Assembly: GCA_002398105.1 (NCBI GenBank)
Contig: DHCD01000092.1
Location: 1 to 30,874, forward strand
Length of the DNA: 30,874 bases
Source: Syntrophomonas sp. UBA4911
GTDB taxonomy: Bacteria; Bacillota; Syntrophomonadia; Syntrophomonadales; Syntrophomonadaceae
Reading direction: 5' to 3'
Each line of letters starts with the position of its first letter. The first letter of the stretch is position 1. The position numbers were made by a program, and so were the translations under genes. A model generated the notes under the pieces. The model ran no database searches and was not told the origin of the DNA. It saw only the letters and a program-made list of their open reading frames with translations. Shown here piece after piece: positions 7,451-15,951 of the stretch.

Positions 7451-8572
7451 ATGGTGCGGCTAAAAGAAGGAGAGGTTAGAATCCCAAGCGGCTGTGCTAT
7501 TGCCGGGATATTGAATCAGAAGGGTACTTGCTTCAGCGGCGACAGGATTATATCCTGTATCGCCAGCATGCGCCAGCGCTCCAATGGCTTGGGAGGAGGA
7601 TTCGCTGCTTATGGCATTTACCCGCAATATGAAAAGCAATACGCTCTGCATCTTTATTATGACCATGAAAAGGCGCGCAGTGAAAGTGAAACTCTGCTTA
7701 ATCGGAATTTTAAAATATGCTACGCAGAGCCTATCCCGGTAAGGAAAAATTCCCGGGTGGGTGAAGCTCCGCTGGCATGGCGCTATTTTGCCGACCCGCG
7801 GGAAGAGCGGCTGCAGGAGCAGGGAATGGACGAGGAAGAATTTATGGTAGGAATGGTTATGCAGATTAATTCCGGCATAGCCGGAGCCTTTATAGCTTCC
7901 AGCGGACACAATATGGGAGCATTCAAGGGTATGGCTTACCCCGAGGATATAGGCGATTATTTTCGCCTGGATGAATACCGGGCCTACCTATGGACTGCCC
8001 ATGGCCGTTTTCCCACTAATACACCGGGCTGGTGGGGGGGGGCTCACCCCTTTACTCTGCTGGATTGGTCGGTAGTGCATAACGGGGAGATTTCCTCCTA
8101 TGGCAGCAACCGTCGTTTTTTAGAGATGTTTGGTTATCGCTGCAGTTTGCAGACCGATACTGAAGTTATAGCTTATATTTTTGACTTTCTGATGCGGCGA
8201 GAGGGACTCGGCCTGGATGATACCGTAAAGATCATTGCCGCTACCTTTTGGGAAGATATGGGGGACCGAAAACTGGCCTGGCTGCGGCATAGATATTCCA
8301 GTCTGCTGCTGAATGGTCCTTTCTCCATTATCGTTGCTACCGGTAACGGTATGGCGGCAGTAAACGACCGCATTAAGCTGCGTCCCCTGGTCGCTGCCTG
8401 TAAAGATGATTTTCTCTATATCAGCAGTGAAGAAGCAGCCATACGCAAAGTAGAACCCGTCCTGGATAAACTATGGTCTCCTTCCGGCGGGGAGCCGGTG
8501 ATAGGGTTGATTGACAACAAAGTTGGACTATTAGAACCAAAGCTGAATGGCGTTTTTATCCGTTCAGCCTAA
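7451..8572 (+). CDS. Glutamate synthase, glutaminase (GltB1-type) subunit
   Basis: A 373-residue class II (Ntn) amidotransferase corresponding to domain 1 of the large subunit of ordinary glutamate synthase, here a separate protein. It would hydrolyse glutamine and channel ammonia to the FMN subunit encoded next. The likely nucleophile is Cys15 in PSGCAIAGI, so the first 14 residues probably act as a cleaved propeptide, as known for GltB. Other glutaminase features are WTAHGRFPTNTPG and VVHNGEISSYGSNRRFL, followed by LQTDTEVIAYIFD. The ATG follows AAAGGAG; the GTG six bases earlier is too close to that site. The downstream gene starts 14 bases after the stop. The split arrangement is known from archaea and some Clostridia and Thermotogae. 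Confidence 0.92.
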   Translation: MVRLKEGEVRIPSGCAIAGILNQKGTCFSGDRIISCIASMRQRSNGLGGGFAAYGIYPQYEKQYALHLYYDHEKARSESETLLNRNFKICYAEPIPVRKNSRVGEAPLAWRYFADPREERLQEQGMDEEEFMVGMVMQINSGIAGAFIASSGHNMGAFKGMAYPEDIGDYFRLDEYRAYLWTAHGRFPTNTPGWWGGAHPFTLLDWSVVHNGEISSYGSNRRFLEMFGYRCSLQTDTEVIAYIFDFLMRREGLGLDDTVKIIAATFWEDMGDRKLAWLRHRYSSLLLNGPFSIIVATGNGMAAVNDRIKLRPLVAACKDDFLYISSEEAAIRKVEPVLDKLWSPSGGEPVIGLIDNKVGLLEPKLNGVFIRSA

Positions 8573-8586
8573 GGAAGGTGAAAGCA

Positions 8587-10068
8587 ATGGCGCTCACTAT
8601 GTTAGCCCCGGTCTTTAAAGTGGAAAGGGAGGAGAGCCGCTGTATCAAGTGCGGCGTTTGTGTTCAGCAATGTGCCAACGAGGTGCACCATCTTGATAAT
8701 GGCTGGATGTGGACCAATGATGAGGAATGTGTAGCCTGCCAGCGCTGTGTGTCGCTTTGCCCTGCCCAAGCCCTGGCTATAAAGGAGTATCCCCTGAGCT
8801 TCAGAGTTAACAGTCACTGGACTCCGGCCACCATCAGGGAAATATATGCTCAGGCTGACAGCGGCGGGGTTCTGCTTGCCGGTATGGGCAATCCCCGATC
8901 TTATAAATCGTATTTCGACCACTTGCTTTTAAACGCCAGTCAGGTAACCAATCCCTCCATAGATCCTCTGCGGGAGCCTATGGAATTAAATACCTCTTTG
9001 GGAAATAAGACCGGTTCCTCTGAATTATCGGAGAAACCTCTCATCAGCCTGCGCCTGCCGATTATGTTTTCGGCTATGTCGTTTGGTTCGGTAAGTCTTA
9101 ATGTGCATAAATCCCTGTCCCGGGCGGCATATGCGATGGGCACTTTGTGGAACACGGGAGAGGGGGGCCTGCACCCGGATTTATTTTCCTATAAAGATAA
9201 CGCGGTGGTCCAGGTTGCTTCCGGACGTTTCGGCGTTCACCCCGCCTATCTGGAAAATTCGGCGGTGATTGAGATTAAGATCGGCCAGGGAGCCAAACCG
9301 GGTATTGGGGGCCATCTGCCCGGCGCCAAGGTTAGTGAGGAGGTGGCCCGGACCCGGATGATACCGGCTTGGTCCGATGCCATATCCCCGGCTCCTCATC
9401 ATGATATTTACTCTATTGAGGATCTGGCCCAGTTAATAGAAACTCTTAAAGTGGCTACCGGATATAAAAAACCGATAGCGGTCAAGGTGGCCGCTGTTCA
9501 TAATATCAGTGCCATTGCTTCGGGGGTGGTAAGAGCGGGGGCTGACATCCTGGCCATAGACGGTTTCCGGGGGGCTACCGGAGCAGCGCCCATGAGAATA
9601 AGGGATCATGTCGGCATTCCCATAGAAATAGCATTGGCCCAGGTGGACAGCCGCTTGCGGGATGAAGGTATTCGCCAGCAGGTTTCCCTGGTAGCAGCGG
9701 GGGGAATCAGAAACAGCGCTGATGTGGTAAAGGCCATAGCGCTGGGGGCGGACGCCGTGTATATTGCTACCGCAGCACTCATCGCCCTGGGCTGCCACTT
9801 ATGCCAGATGTGCTTTACCGGCAAATGCAACTGGGGGATAGCTACCACCCGACCGGATCTCAGCCGGCGTTTAAATCCGGAAGTGGGAGCCAAGCGGGCT
9901 CAAAACCTGCTTCAGGCCTGGGAACATGAAATCAAAGAGATAATGGGGGCTATGGGCATAAATGCTATTGACAGCCTGCGCGGCAACCGCCTTATGCTGA
10001 GGGGAATCGGGCTTGGACCTGAGGAGCTGAAAATCCTGGGAGTTAAAGCGGCAGGGGAAGAGGGGTGA
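8587..10068 (+). CDS. Glutamate synthase, FMN/Fe-S synthase (GltB2-type) subunit
   Basis: A 493-residue subunit that reductively aminates 2-oxoglutarate to glutamate on FMN. The N-terminus carries a two-cluster ferredoxin module: Cys19/22/25/29 and Cys48/51/54/58. The TIM-barrel synthase domain follows, with SAMSFGSVSLNVHK, NTGEGGLHPDLFSY, GAKPGIGGHLPGAKVSEEVA, and DGFRGATGAAP. Near the C-terminus CHLCQMCFTGKC provides the cysteines of the 3Fe-4S cluster. The N-terminal ferredoxin is characteristic of the archaeal-type enzyme. AAGGAAGGTG precedes the ATG; a GTG at 8578 lies within that site and is less likely. The stop overlaps the ribosome binding site of the next gene, indicating translational coupling. 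Confidence 0.94.
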   Translation: MALTMLAPVFKVEREESRCIKCGVCVQQCANEVHHLDNGWMWTNDEECVACQRCVSLCPAQALAIKEYPLSFRVNSHWTPATIREIYAQADSGGVLLAGMGNPRSYKSYFDHLLLNASQVTNPSIDPLREPMELNTSLGNKTGSSELSEKPLISLRLPIMFSAMSFGSVSLNVHKSLSRAAYAMGTLWNTGEGGLHPDLFSYKDNAVVQVASGRFGVHPAYLENSAVIEIKIGQGAKPGIGGHLPGAKVSEEVARTRMIPAWSDAISPAPHHDIYSIEDLAQLIETLKVATGYKKPIAVKVAAVHNISAIASGVVRAGADILAIDGFRGATGAAPMRIRDHVGIPIEIALAQVDSRLRDEGIRQQVSLVAAGGIRNSADVVKAIALGADAVYIATAALIALGCHLCQMCFTGKCNWGIATTRPDLSRRLNPEVGAKRAQNLLQAWEHEIKEIMGAMGINAIDSLRGNRLMLRGIGLGPEELKILGVKAAGEEG

Positions 10069-10073
10069 CAGCC

Positions 10074-10547
10074 ATGAAGATAACAGCTATACCTGATTAT
10101 TGCCTGGGCTGCGGCCTATGCAGAATTTACTGCGCTGCTGCCCATGATGGCTTCCAAGGCAATGTTCTACGGGCTTTCAAACATGGTTCTCCCCTCCCTC
10201 GAATTAATTTAATCAATTGGCAGGGACTAACCTATTTTAATGTCTGCCGTCATTGTCAGGATGCTCCCTGTATAAATGCCTGTATCAGTGGCGCCATGCA
10301 GAGAGATGAAAATGGTCGGGTCTATGTGGATAACAGCCGTTGTGTCAGTTGCTATACCTGTATTCTGGTCTGTCCCTTCGGCCACCCGCAAGTTTCCCGG
10401 GAAAGGCCGGGGATACTGAAATGTGACCTGTGCCGTGAAAGCAACCGTGAACCGGCTTGTCTAAAGCATTGCCCCAATGAAGCTATTATTTGGGATGAGG
10501 AAAGCGGCCCAACCGGCAGCGCTAAAAATAAAGTGCATGGGGAATAG
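10074..10547 (+). CDS. Four-cluster 4Fe-4S ferredoxin protein of the glutamate synthase operon
   Basis: A 157-residue electron-transfer protein with sixteen cysteines in four groups: CLGCGLCRIYC, CRHCQDAPCINAC, CVSCYTCILVCPFG and CDLCRESNREPACLKHCP. This fits four [4Fe-4S] clusters in the fold of the CooF/HycB/DmsB family. It has no signal peptide or membrane segment, so it is cytoplasmic. Its position between the FMN subunit and the FAD oxidoreductase suggests that it carries electrons from the oxidoreductase, or from another ferredoxin, to the synthase. The C-terminal twenty residues are polar and unconserved in appearance. The ATG follows GAAGAGGGG 8 bases away. The domain identity is secure; the partner assignment comes from context. 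Confidence 0.88.
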   Translation: MKITAIPDYCLGCGLCRIYCAAAHDGFQGNVLRAFKHGSPLPRINLINWQGLTYFNVCRHCQDAPCINACISGAMQRDENGRVYVDNSRCVSCYTCILVCPFGHPQVSRERPGILKCDLCRESNREPACLKHCPNEAIIWDEESGPTGSAKNKVHGE

Positions 10548-10581
10548 AATTTGATTATGAATCGGTCAGGAGGAATGAGTG

Positions 10582-11835
10582 ATGAGATACTTGATTGTTG
10601 GCAGTGGTATTGCTGCCGTGGGAGCAGTGGAAGGGATAAGGCGCTTTGACCGGCGGGGGGAAATAACCGTTTTGGACGGAGAAAAACGGGGGGCCTATAC
10701 CCGCCCTCTTATTTCCTATTATTTAAGCGATCCGATTCACTATGCCGACTTATCTTTCCGGCCGGACTCGTTTTTTCGATTAAACCAGGTGGAAATGATT
10801 AAAGCCCGGGGCATTAAAATAGACCGCCGAGCCAGGATACTGAACTTGGATAATGGAATGCAGCTCGCCTATGATCGCCTTCTGCTTGCTTGTGGAGCCT
10901 CACCGGCGCAGCTTGAACTTTCTGATCTGAACCAGCGATGGGTGAGCAATTTCTATACTTTAGAGGATGTGGAAAGGCTGAATATGAACATCAGAGAGGG
11001 CCAGCAAGCGGTAGTAATAGGCTCCGGGCTGATTGGCGTAAAGGCGGCCGAAGCTTTGCTCAAGAGAGGGCTGCGAGTTACCCTGGTCGAGAAAGCCCAG
11101 CATATACTGCCCCAGGTTTTGAGCCCGACAGCGGCTGCCCGGTTGGGCGTATATCTGGAAAAGGCCGGAATCAAAATAATAGCAGGTGACGAACTGGCGG
11201 CAGTTTACCCCCAGCACCGGATACAGCTTAGCAGTGGAACGGTTCTACAGTCGGATCAACTGATAATGGCGGTCGGGATCCGGCCTAACACTGAACTGGC
11301 TTTTAGCGCCGGCCTGAAGGTCGGCAAAGGTATTGTGGCCGATAGCTACCTGCGTACTTCTGATGAATATATCTTTGCCGCCGGAGATGTAATAGAAACC
11401 CCGAATCTCATTACATCGAACCGTGAAATTATGGCTCTTCTCCCCCATGCCCACCGGGAAGGATACCTGGCCGGGGCTAATATGTCAGGCCAGACCTTGT
11501 TCTATCGGGGCGGAGTGGCAATGAATTCGGTAAAATTGCAGGGATGGAGTCTCTTTGCGGCTGGTATTCCCAAACCCGGAGCATCAATATTTTACTGGCA
11601 GGAAGATGATAAATATCTGGAAATTCATCACCACCAGAACTGCCTGCAAAAATTCATAGCCATTAATCTGCCGGAAGTAGCAGGCCCGCTATTGAGTATT
11701 ATCGAAACTCAGTTGCCTATTCCGGAAAAAATGTGGCAGGAGTATGTGGAGTGCTATCCTACAATAGCCAATTTGCCTGCCCTCTACTGGCAGAAAATAT
11801 GGAAGGGTGAAAAAAATGACAGTATTGAATGCTGA
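10582..11835 (+). CDS. FAD-dependent pyridine nucleotide oxidoreductase of the glutamate synthase operon
   Basis: A 417-residue two-dinucleotide-domain flavoprotein. The FAD-binding motif is at the N-terminus (LIVGSGIAAVGAVEGI). A second Rossmann motif for NAD(P)H lies near residue 150 (AVVIGSGLIGVKAAEALLKRG), ending in an acidic LVEKAQ strand. The second FAD contact is YIFAAGDVIE. The nucleotide strand ending in Glu is more typical of NADH than NADPH, but this is only suggestive. It resembles nitrite reductase or rubredoxin reductase-like oxidoreductases rather than classical GltD, which carries its own Fe-S domain. Here that domain is the separate preceding ferredoxin. ATG is preferred over the adjacent GTG, with AGGAGG seven bases before. 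Its end overlaps the next gene by 20 bases. Confidence 0.87.
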   Translation: MRYLIVGSGIAAVGAVEGIRRFDRRGEITVLDGEKRGAYTRPLISYYLSDPIHYADLSFRPDSFFRLNQVEMIKARGIKIDRRARILNLDNGMQLAYDRLLLACGASPAQLELSDLNQRWVSNFYTLEDVERLNMNIREGQQAVVIGSGLIGVKAAEALLKRGLRVTLVEKAQHILPQVLSPTAAARLGVYLEKAGIKIIAGDELAAVYPQHRIQLSSGTVLQSDQLIMAVGIRPNTELAFSAGLKVGKGIVADSYLRTSDEYIFAAGDVIETPNLITSNREIMALLPHAHREGYLAGANMSGQTLFYRGGVAMNSVKLQGWSLFAAGIPKPGASIFYWQEDDKYLEIHHHQNCLQKFIAINLPEVAGPLLSIIETQLPIPEKMWQEYVECYPTIANLPALYWQKIWKGEKNDSIEC

Positions 11836-12547
11836 CCAATATTCTCAGGAAGAACTGCTGCAAAGGCTGAATAGTGCTGATGAAAGGGAAATAGAGGTAA
11901 TCAATCTGTGCGGACAGCGCTATATTGGCTGTGGTTGGCAGCAGAAAAAGAGTCTTATTTTAAAAGGAACAGCCGGCAACAACCTGGGAGCTTTTGCCGC
12001 CGGACCGGAAATAATGCTGTATGGCAATTGTCAGGAAGGGGTGGCCAATACTATGAGTGAAGGGCGCATCATTGTTCATGGTCGTGCCGGTGATATTGCC
12101 GGGTATGCCATGCGGGGCGGAGAACTTTTTATTCGCGATGATGCGGGCTATCGCCTGGGAATTCACATGAAAGCCTATCAGGATAAAAAGCCGCTGATCG
12201 TAGTCGGAGGTAGCACCGGAGCATTTACCGGTGAATATATGGCCGGAGGAACTATCGTTATCTTAGGTTTAAACCGTGATCAGGAACTGGTGGGAAAATA
12301 CTGCGGAACCGGCCTTTATGCCGGAAGCATCTACCTGCGGGGTGACTATCCGCTAAAGAATCTGGCTCCCAGTGTAGAGGCCCAGGTGATGGAACCTGAC
12401 CGACTGGGTGAATTGGAGCAAGCCCTGGAGGACTTTGCCCTCTATTTTGGATATTCGTTAAACTTTATCCGGCAAGAGCCGTTTACCCGTCTTACCCGTA
12501 AAAGCGACCGCCCCTTTGCTTCTCTCTATACCGGCTTCGTCAGCTGA
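11816..12547 (+). CDS. Glutamate synthase, GXGXG (GltB3-type) subunit
   Basis: A 243-residue protein corresponding to the C-terminal beta-helix domain of glutamate synthase large subunits, which is structural and holds the ammonia channel. The repeated glycine pattern is evident: GTAGNNLGAF, GNCQEGVANTMSEGRI, HGRAGDIAGYAMRGGELFIRD, GYRLGIHMK, GGSTGAFTGEYMAGGTIVILG and YCGTGLYAGSIYLRG. A C-terminal tail of about 60 residues ends the protein. The ATG at 11816 lies inside the 3' end of the previous gene and follows GGAAGGG at good distance. An in-frame GTG at 11807 is too close to that site. It is the last gene of the ANTAR-glnA-glt operon; a weak ATGAGTA/TACTCAT hairpin lies about 70 bases after its stop. 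Confidence 0.92.
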   Translation: MTVLNADQYSQEELLQRLNSADEREIEVINLCGQRYIGCGWQQKKSLILKGTAGNNLGAFAAGPEIMLYGNCQEGVANTMSEGRIIVHGRAGDIAGYAMRGGELFIRDDAGYRLGIHMKAYQDKKPLIVVGGSTGAFTGEYMAGGTIVILGLNRDQELVGKYCGTGLYAGSIYLRGDYPLKNLAPSVEAQVMEPDRLGELEQALEDFALYFGYSLNFIRQEPFTRLTRKSDRPFASLYTGFVS

Positions 12548-12678
12548 TCCTTCCGTATATCTTAATAATGCCAACATCCGGAATAAATATATGCACTATC
12601 TGGCCTGAACATGAGTACATAATTTTGTATACTCATTATTTATAGCATAGAAATTAGTTTATCGACGGTCTTTTTTGA

Positions 12679-12684
12679 TATAAT
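12679..12684 (+). promoter_or_regulatory. Predicted -10 box of the gatCAB-citrate operon
   Basis: A perfect TATAAT lies 40 bases before the gatC ATG in otherwise AT-rich DNA. The -35 region 15-18 bases upstream (AGTTTATC) matches poorly. Just upstream, ATGAGTA (12611-12617) and TACTCAT (12629-12635) form a 7-bp dyad with a 12-base loop. It could be a weak terminator of the glt operon or an operator. Confidence 0.5.
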
Positions 12685-12723
12685 AATGAACATAAACGTT
12701 TTAGCGGGTTGGGAGGTAGTGTT

Positions 12724-13008
12724 ATGGCCCTTACCACAAACGAGGTTGAGCATGTGGCTTTACTGGCCAGATTGGCCCTTAATGATGAGGAAAAAAAGGA
12801 ATTGGCCGAACAGCTTAGCTTAATATTGGATTATGCCGACCGTTTGAATGAGATCAATACCGATGAAATAGAACCGTTAGCCCATATCCTGCCGGTTTAC
12901 AATGTTTTCCGCGAGGATATGGTGGGGGCAAGTTCGCCTCGGGAGGATATACTAGCCAATGGACCGTTGCTGGAAGACGGCCAGTACAAAGTTCCGAAAA
13001 TAGTATAG
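12724..13008 (+). CDS. gatC: Asp-tRNA(Asn)/Glu-tRNA(Gln) amidotransferase subunit C
   Basis: A 94-residue small subunit that wraps around and stabilises GatA-GatB. It shows the usual pattern: EVEHVALLARLALNDEEK at the N-terminus, an amphipathic helix LSLILDYADRLNEINTDEIEPLAHILP, and the C-terminal RED and VPKIV elements. The ATG follows GGGAGGT; an earlier in-frame TTG would place the start within that ribosome binding site. gatA begins 14 bases after its stop. The gene is the first of a long run of same-strand genes that passes from tRNA amidation to 2-oxoglutarate synthesis. Confidence 0.95.
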   Translation: MALTTNEVEHVALLARLALNDEEKKELAEQLSLILDYADRLNEINTDEIEPLAHILPVYNVFREDMVGASSPREDILANGPLLEDGQYKVPKIV

Positions 13009-13022
13009 GAGGGTAACTGGCT

Positions 13023-14480
13023 GTGGAGTTATATGAACTTGGTTTATATGAATTACGGGACAAGTTAAACCGTGAAGAAGCTTCAGTCCACGAGATCATA
13101 GAATCGGTATTGCGGCGGATTCACCAAGTGGATGGCAGGGTAAAAGCGTTTGTTACTCTGGATGAAGAAAACGCGCTGCAAAAGGCTGACCAGCTTAAAC
13201 GGGAAGAGTTACGCCGGGGGCGGATAGCCGGACTGCCTTTCGCTCTGAAGGATCTTATCTGTACCCGCAGTTTAAGAACTACCTGCTGCTCACGTATGCT
13301 GGAACAATTTGTACCGCCTTATGATGCTACGGTAGCGGCCCGGCTTAATGCCGAGCAGGGCATATTGGTGGGCAAATTGAATATGGATGAATTTGCCATG
13401 GGCTCTTCCACTGAATTTTCCGCTTTCTTCCCCACTCATAATCCCTGGGATCTGGAGCGGGTGCCGGGAGGGTCTTCGGGGGGCTCGGCAGCCGCGGTAG
13501 CTGCGGATGAAGTGCCGTTTGCCCTGGGAACTGATACGGGTGGTTCTATTCGCCAGCCGGCGGCTTTCTGCGGGGTAGTAGGCTTAAAACCTACATATGG
13601 CCGGGTTTCCCGCTGGGGAGTGGTTGCTTTTGCCTCTTCCCTGGATCAGGTAGGGATATTCAGCAAGGATGTAGCCGATTGTGCTCTGGTTATGAATATA
13701 ATCTGCGGCTACGACCCGCTTGATTCCACCAGTATTAATATGAAAGTACCGGATTATACCTCGTTTTTGAGCACTGATATAAAGGGCATGAAAATAGCTT
13801 ACCCCCGGGAATATTTTCAGCAGGGGGTAGATAAAAAAAACCGGGAGCTGGTAATGGCCGCCCTTAAAAAATATGAGGAATTGGGCGCCATTGTCGAGGA
13901 GGTCTCTTTGCCGCATAGTGAATATGCCTTGCCGGCTTATTATATTATTGCTCCGGCTGAAGCCAGTGCCAACCTGGCTCGTTTTGACGGGGTCCGTTAC
14001 GGGCTCCGGGACTTTGAGGCTGATAATGTTACCGACATGTTTTCCCGCAGCCGGGCTGCAGGCTTTGGGGCTGAAGTGAAACGCCGGATTATGCTGGGTA
14101 CCTATGCCCTAAGTTCGGGATATTATGATGCCTACTACCTTAAGGCCCTGAAAGTAAGGCGCTTAATCAGTAATGACTTTGAGCAGATATTTAAAGATTT
14201 TGATATTATAATTTCTCCCACCACCCCTACAACTGCTTTTAAGCTAGGGGAACAGAGCAATGAACCCTTAACATTGTATATGAATGATATATTAACCGTT
14301 CCCATCAATTTAGCCGGTTTACCCGGGATATCAGTTCCCTGCGGTTTTAGCGACGGCCTTCCCGCAGGCATGCAGATAGTTGCTAAACCTTTTGATGAAG
14401 GCAGCCTGATCAGGGCGGCTTATGCCTTTGAACAGAACACTGCTTATCATACGGTCAAACCTTCGCTGGGGGGTGAATAA
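13023..14480 (+). CDS. gatA: Asp-tRNA(Asn)/Glu-tRNA(Gln) amidotransferase subunit A
   Basis: A 485-residue amidase-signature subunit that releases ammonia from glutamine for transamidation of mischarged tRNA. The Ser-cisSer-Lys triad is recognisable: Lys in PFALKDLI, the glycine/serine-rich PGGSSGGSAAAVAA, and the serine loop GTDTGGSIRQPAAFCG. The C-terminal part holds TVPINLAGLPGISVPCG. Translation begins at GTG, with AGGAGGG nine bases before it; no better start is available. The stop is three bases before the gatB ATG, indicating coupling of subunit synthesis. Length and motif order are fully typical of GatA. Confidence 0.97.
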   Translation: MELYELGLYELRDKLNREEASVHEIIESVLRRIHQVDGRVKAFVTLDEENALQKADQLKREELRRGRIAGLPFALKDLICTRSLRTTCCSRMLEQFVPPYDATVAARLNAEQGILVGKLNMDEFAMGSSTEFSAFFPTHNPWDLERVPGGSSGGSAAAVAADEVPFALGTDTGGSIRQPAAFCGVVGLKPTYGRVSRWGVVAFASSLDQVGIFSKDVADCALVMNIICGYDPLDSTSINMKVPDYTSFLSTDIKGMKIAYPREYFQQGVDKKNRELVMAALKKYEELGAIVEEVSLPHSEYALPAYYIIAPAEASANLARFDGVRYGLRDFEADNVTDMFSRSRAAGFGAEVKRRIMLGTYALSSGYYDAYYLKALKVRRLISNDFEQIFKDFDIIISPTTPTTAFKLGEQSNEPLTLYMNDILTVPINLAGLPGISVPCGFSDGLPAGMQIVAKPFDEGSLIRAAYAFEQNTAYHTVKPSLGGE

Positions 14481-14483
14481 TTA

Positions 14484-15932
14484 ATGAACAGCAATTACGA
14501 AACCGTGATTGGGCTGGAAGTACATGCGGAATTAAAAACCGCGACCAAGATATTTTGCTCCTGTTCCACTGCTTTCGGGGCCGAGCCCAATACTCAGGTT
14601 TGCCCGATTTGTTCCGGTTTCCCCGGTATGCTGCCGGTTCTGAATAAGAAGGCGGTAGAAATAGCTATTAAAGCCGGTTTGGCCTTGAATTGTGAAATTG
14701 CTGCCCTATGCAAATTTGACCGAAAAAATTATTTTTATCCGGATTTACCCAAAGCTTATCAGATTTCGCAATACGACCTGCCCATCTGTAAAAACGGGTA
14801 CCTGGAAATTGATCTGGAAGGCGAAAAGAAGAGGGTGGGCATAACCCGGGCGCATATGGAAGAGGATGCAGGCAAGCTGGTGCATCAGGGCAATATCACC
14901 AGTACCCCTTTTTCTCTGGTCGACCTGAATCGTTCCGGGACACCGCTCTTGGAAATAGTATCCGAACCGGATATGAGGAGCGCACAGGAAGCCCGGGCTT
15001 ATTTGGAAAAGCTGCGTTCCATTCTGCTTTTTGCCGGTGCCTCCGACTGCAAGATGCAGGAAGGGTCACTGCGCTGTGATGCCAATGTATCAGTACGTCC
15101 CTGGGGGCAAAAAGAGCTGGGAATCCGTACTGAAATCAAGAATTTGAACTCTTTCCGGGCTCTGGAAAGAGCTATTGAATATGAAGCTCAAAGGCAGATA
15201 GAAGCTATTGAAGACGGTGAAGCGATTATTCAGGAGACCAGAACCTGGGATGAAGAAAAACAGATAACCAGGGGGATGCGCAGTAAGGAAGAAGCCCATG
15301 ATTATCGTTATTTCCCCGATCCGGACTTGCCGCCCCTTAAGATAGAACGGGAATGGGTGGAGCAATTAAAGGCAGATCTGCCTGAGCTTCCCGATCAGGC
15401 CCAGCAGAGATTGATGGAGCAATATGGATTACCTCCATATGATGCTGCCATTTTGACCTTAACTCCTGAATTTCTGGAGTATTTTGACCAGTGTCTGTCT
15501 TTATATAATGATGCCAAGCAGGTATCCAACTGGATGATGGGGGAACTGAGCAAATATCTGAATCAATATGATATAGAGATTCATGATTGCAAGATCAAAC
15601 CAGTTGCTCTGACCAGACTGTTGACTCTCATTGATGAAGGCACGATCAGTGGCAAAATGGCTAAAGATGTTTTTGCGGAAATGTTTGCTACCGGCAAGGA
15701 GCCGGATGTAGTGGTTAAAGAAAAGGGTATGGTGCAAATTTCCGATGAATCAACCCTGCTGAAGATGATTGACGGGATTATAGAGGCTAATCCCGGAGTA
15801 GTTGAGGATTATCGTAAGGGAAAGGAAAAGGCTTTTGGGTTCTTTGTAGGCCAGGTGATGAAAGCTACCAAAGGCCAAGCCAATCCGGCCGTTGTTAACT
15901 CTTTGTTAAAAGAACGCTTAAAAAGCGAGTGA
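14484..15932 (+). CDS. gatB: Asp-tRNA(Asn)/Glu-tRNA(Gln) amidotransferase subunit B
   Basis: A 482-residue subunit that binds the mischarged tRNA and phosphorylates then amidates its aminoacyl group. It begins ETVIGLEVHAELKT, a hallmark of the family, followed by CSCSTAFGAEPN and CPICSGFPGMLPVLN, whose cysteines are the usual zinc-site residues. RSGTPLLEIVSEPDMRS, RCDANVSVRPWG and GIRTEIKNLNSFRALERAI follow. The YqeY-like helical tail ends GQANPAVVNSLLKERL. In bacteria with AsnB but without AsnRS or GlnRS the complex makes Asn-tRNA and/or Gln-tRNA; which one applies cannot be decided here. Confidence 0.97.
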   Translation: MNSNYETVIGLEVHAELKTATKIFCSCSTAFGAEPNTQVCPICSGFPGMLPVLNKKAVEIAIKAGLALNCEIAALCKFDRKNYFYPDLPKAYQISQYDLPICKNGYLEIDLEGEKKRVGITRAHMEEDAGKLVHQGNITSTPFSLVDLNRSGTPLLEIVSEPDMRSAQEARAYLEKLRSILLFAGASDCKMQEGSLRCDANVSVRPWGQKELGIRTEIKNLNSFRALERAIEYEAQRQIEAIEDGEAIIQETRTWDEEKQITRGMRSKEEAHDYRYFPDPDLPPLKIEREWVEQLKADLPELPDQAQQRLMEQYGLPPYDAAILTLTPEFLEYFDQCLSLYNDAKQVSNWMMGELSKYLNQYDIEIHDCKIKPVALTRLLTLIDEGTISGKMAKDVFAEMFATGKEPDVVVKEKGMVQISDESTLLKMIDGIIEANPGVVEDYRKGKEKAFGFFVGQVMKATKGQANPAVVNSLLKERLKSE

Positions 15933-15951
15933 TGGGGGAGCGAATTTATCA

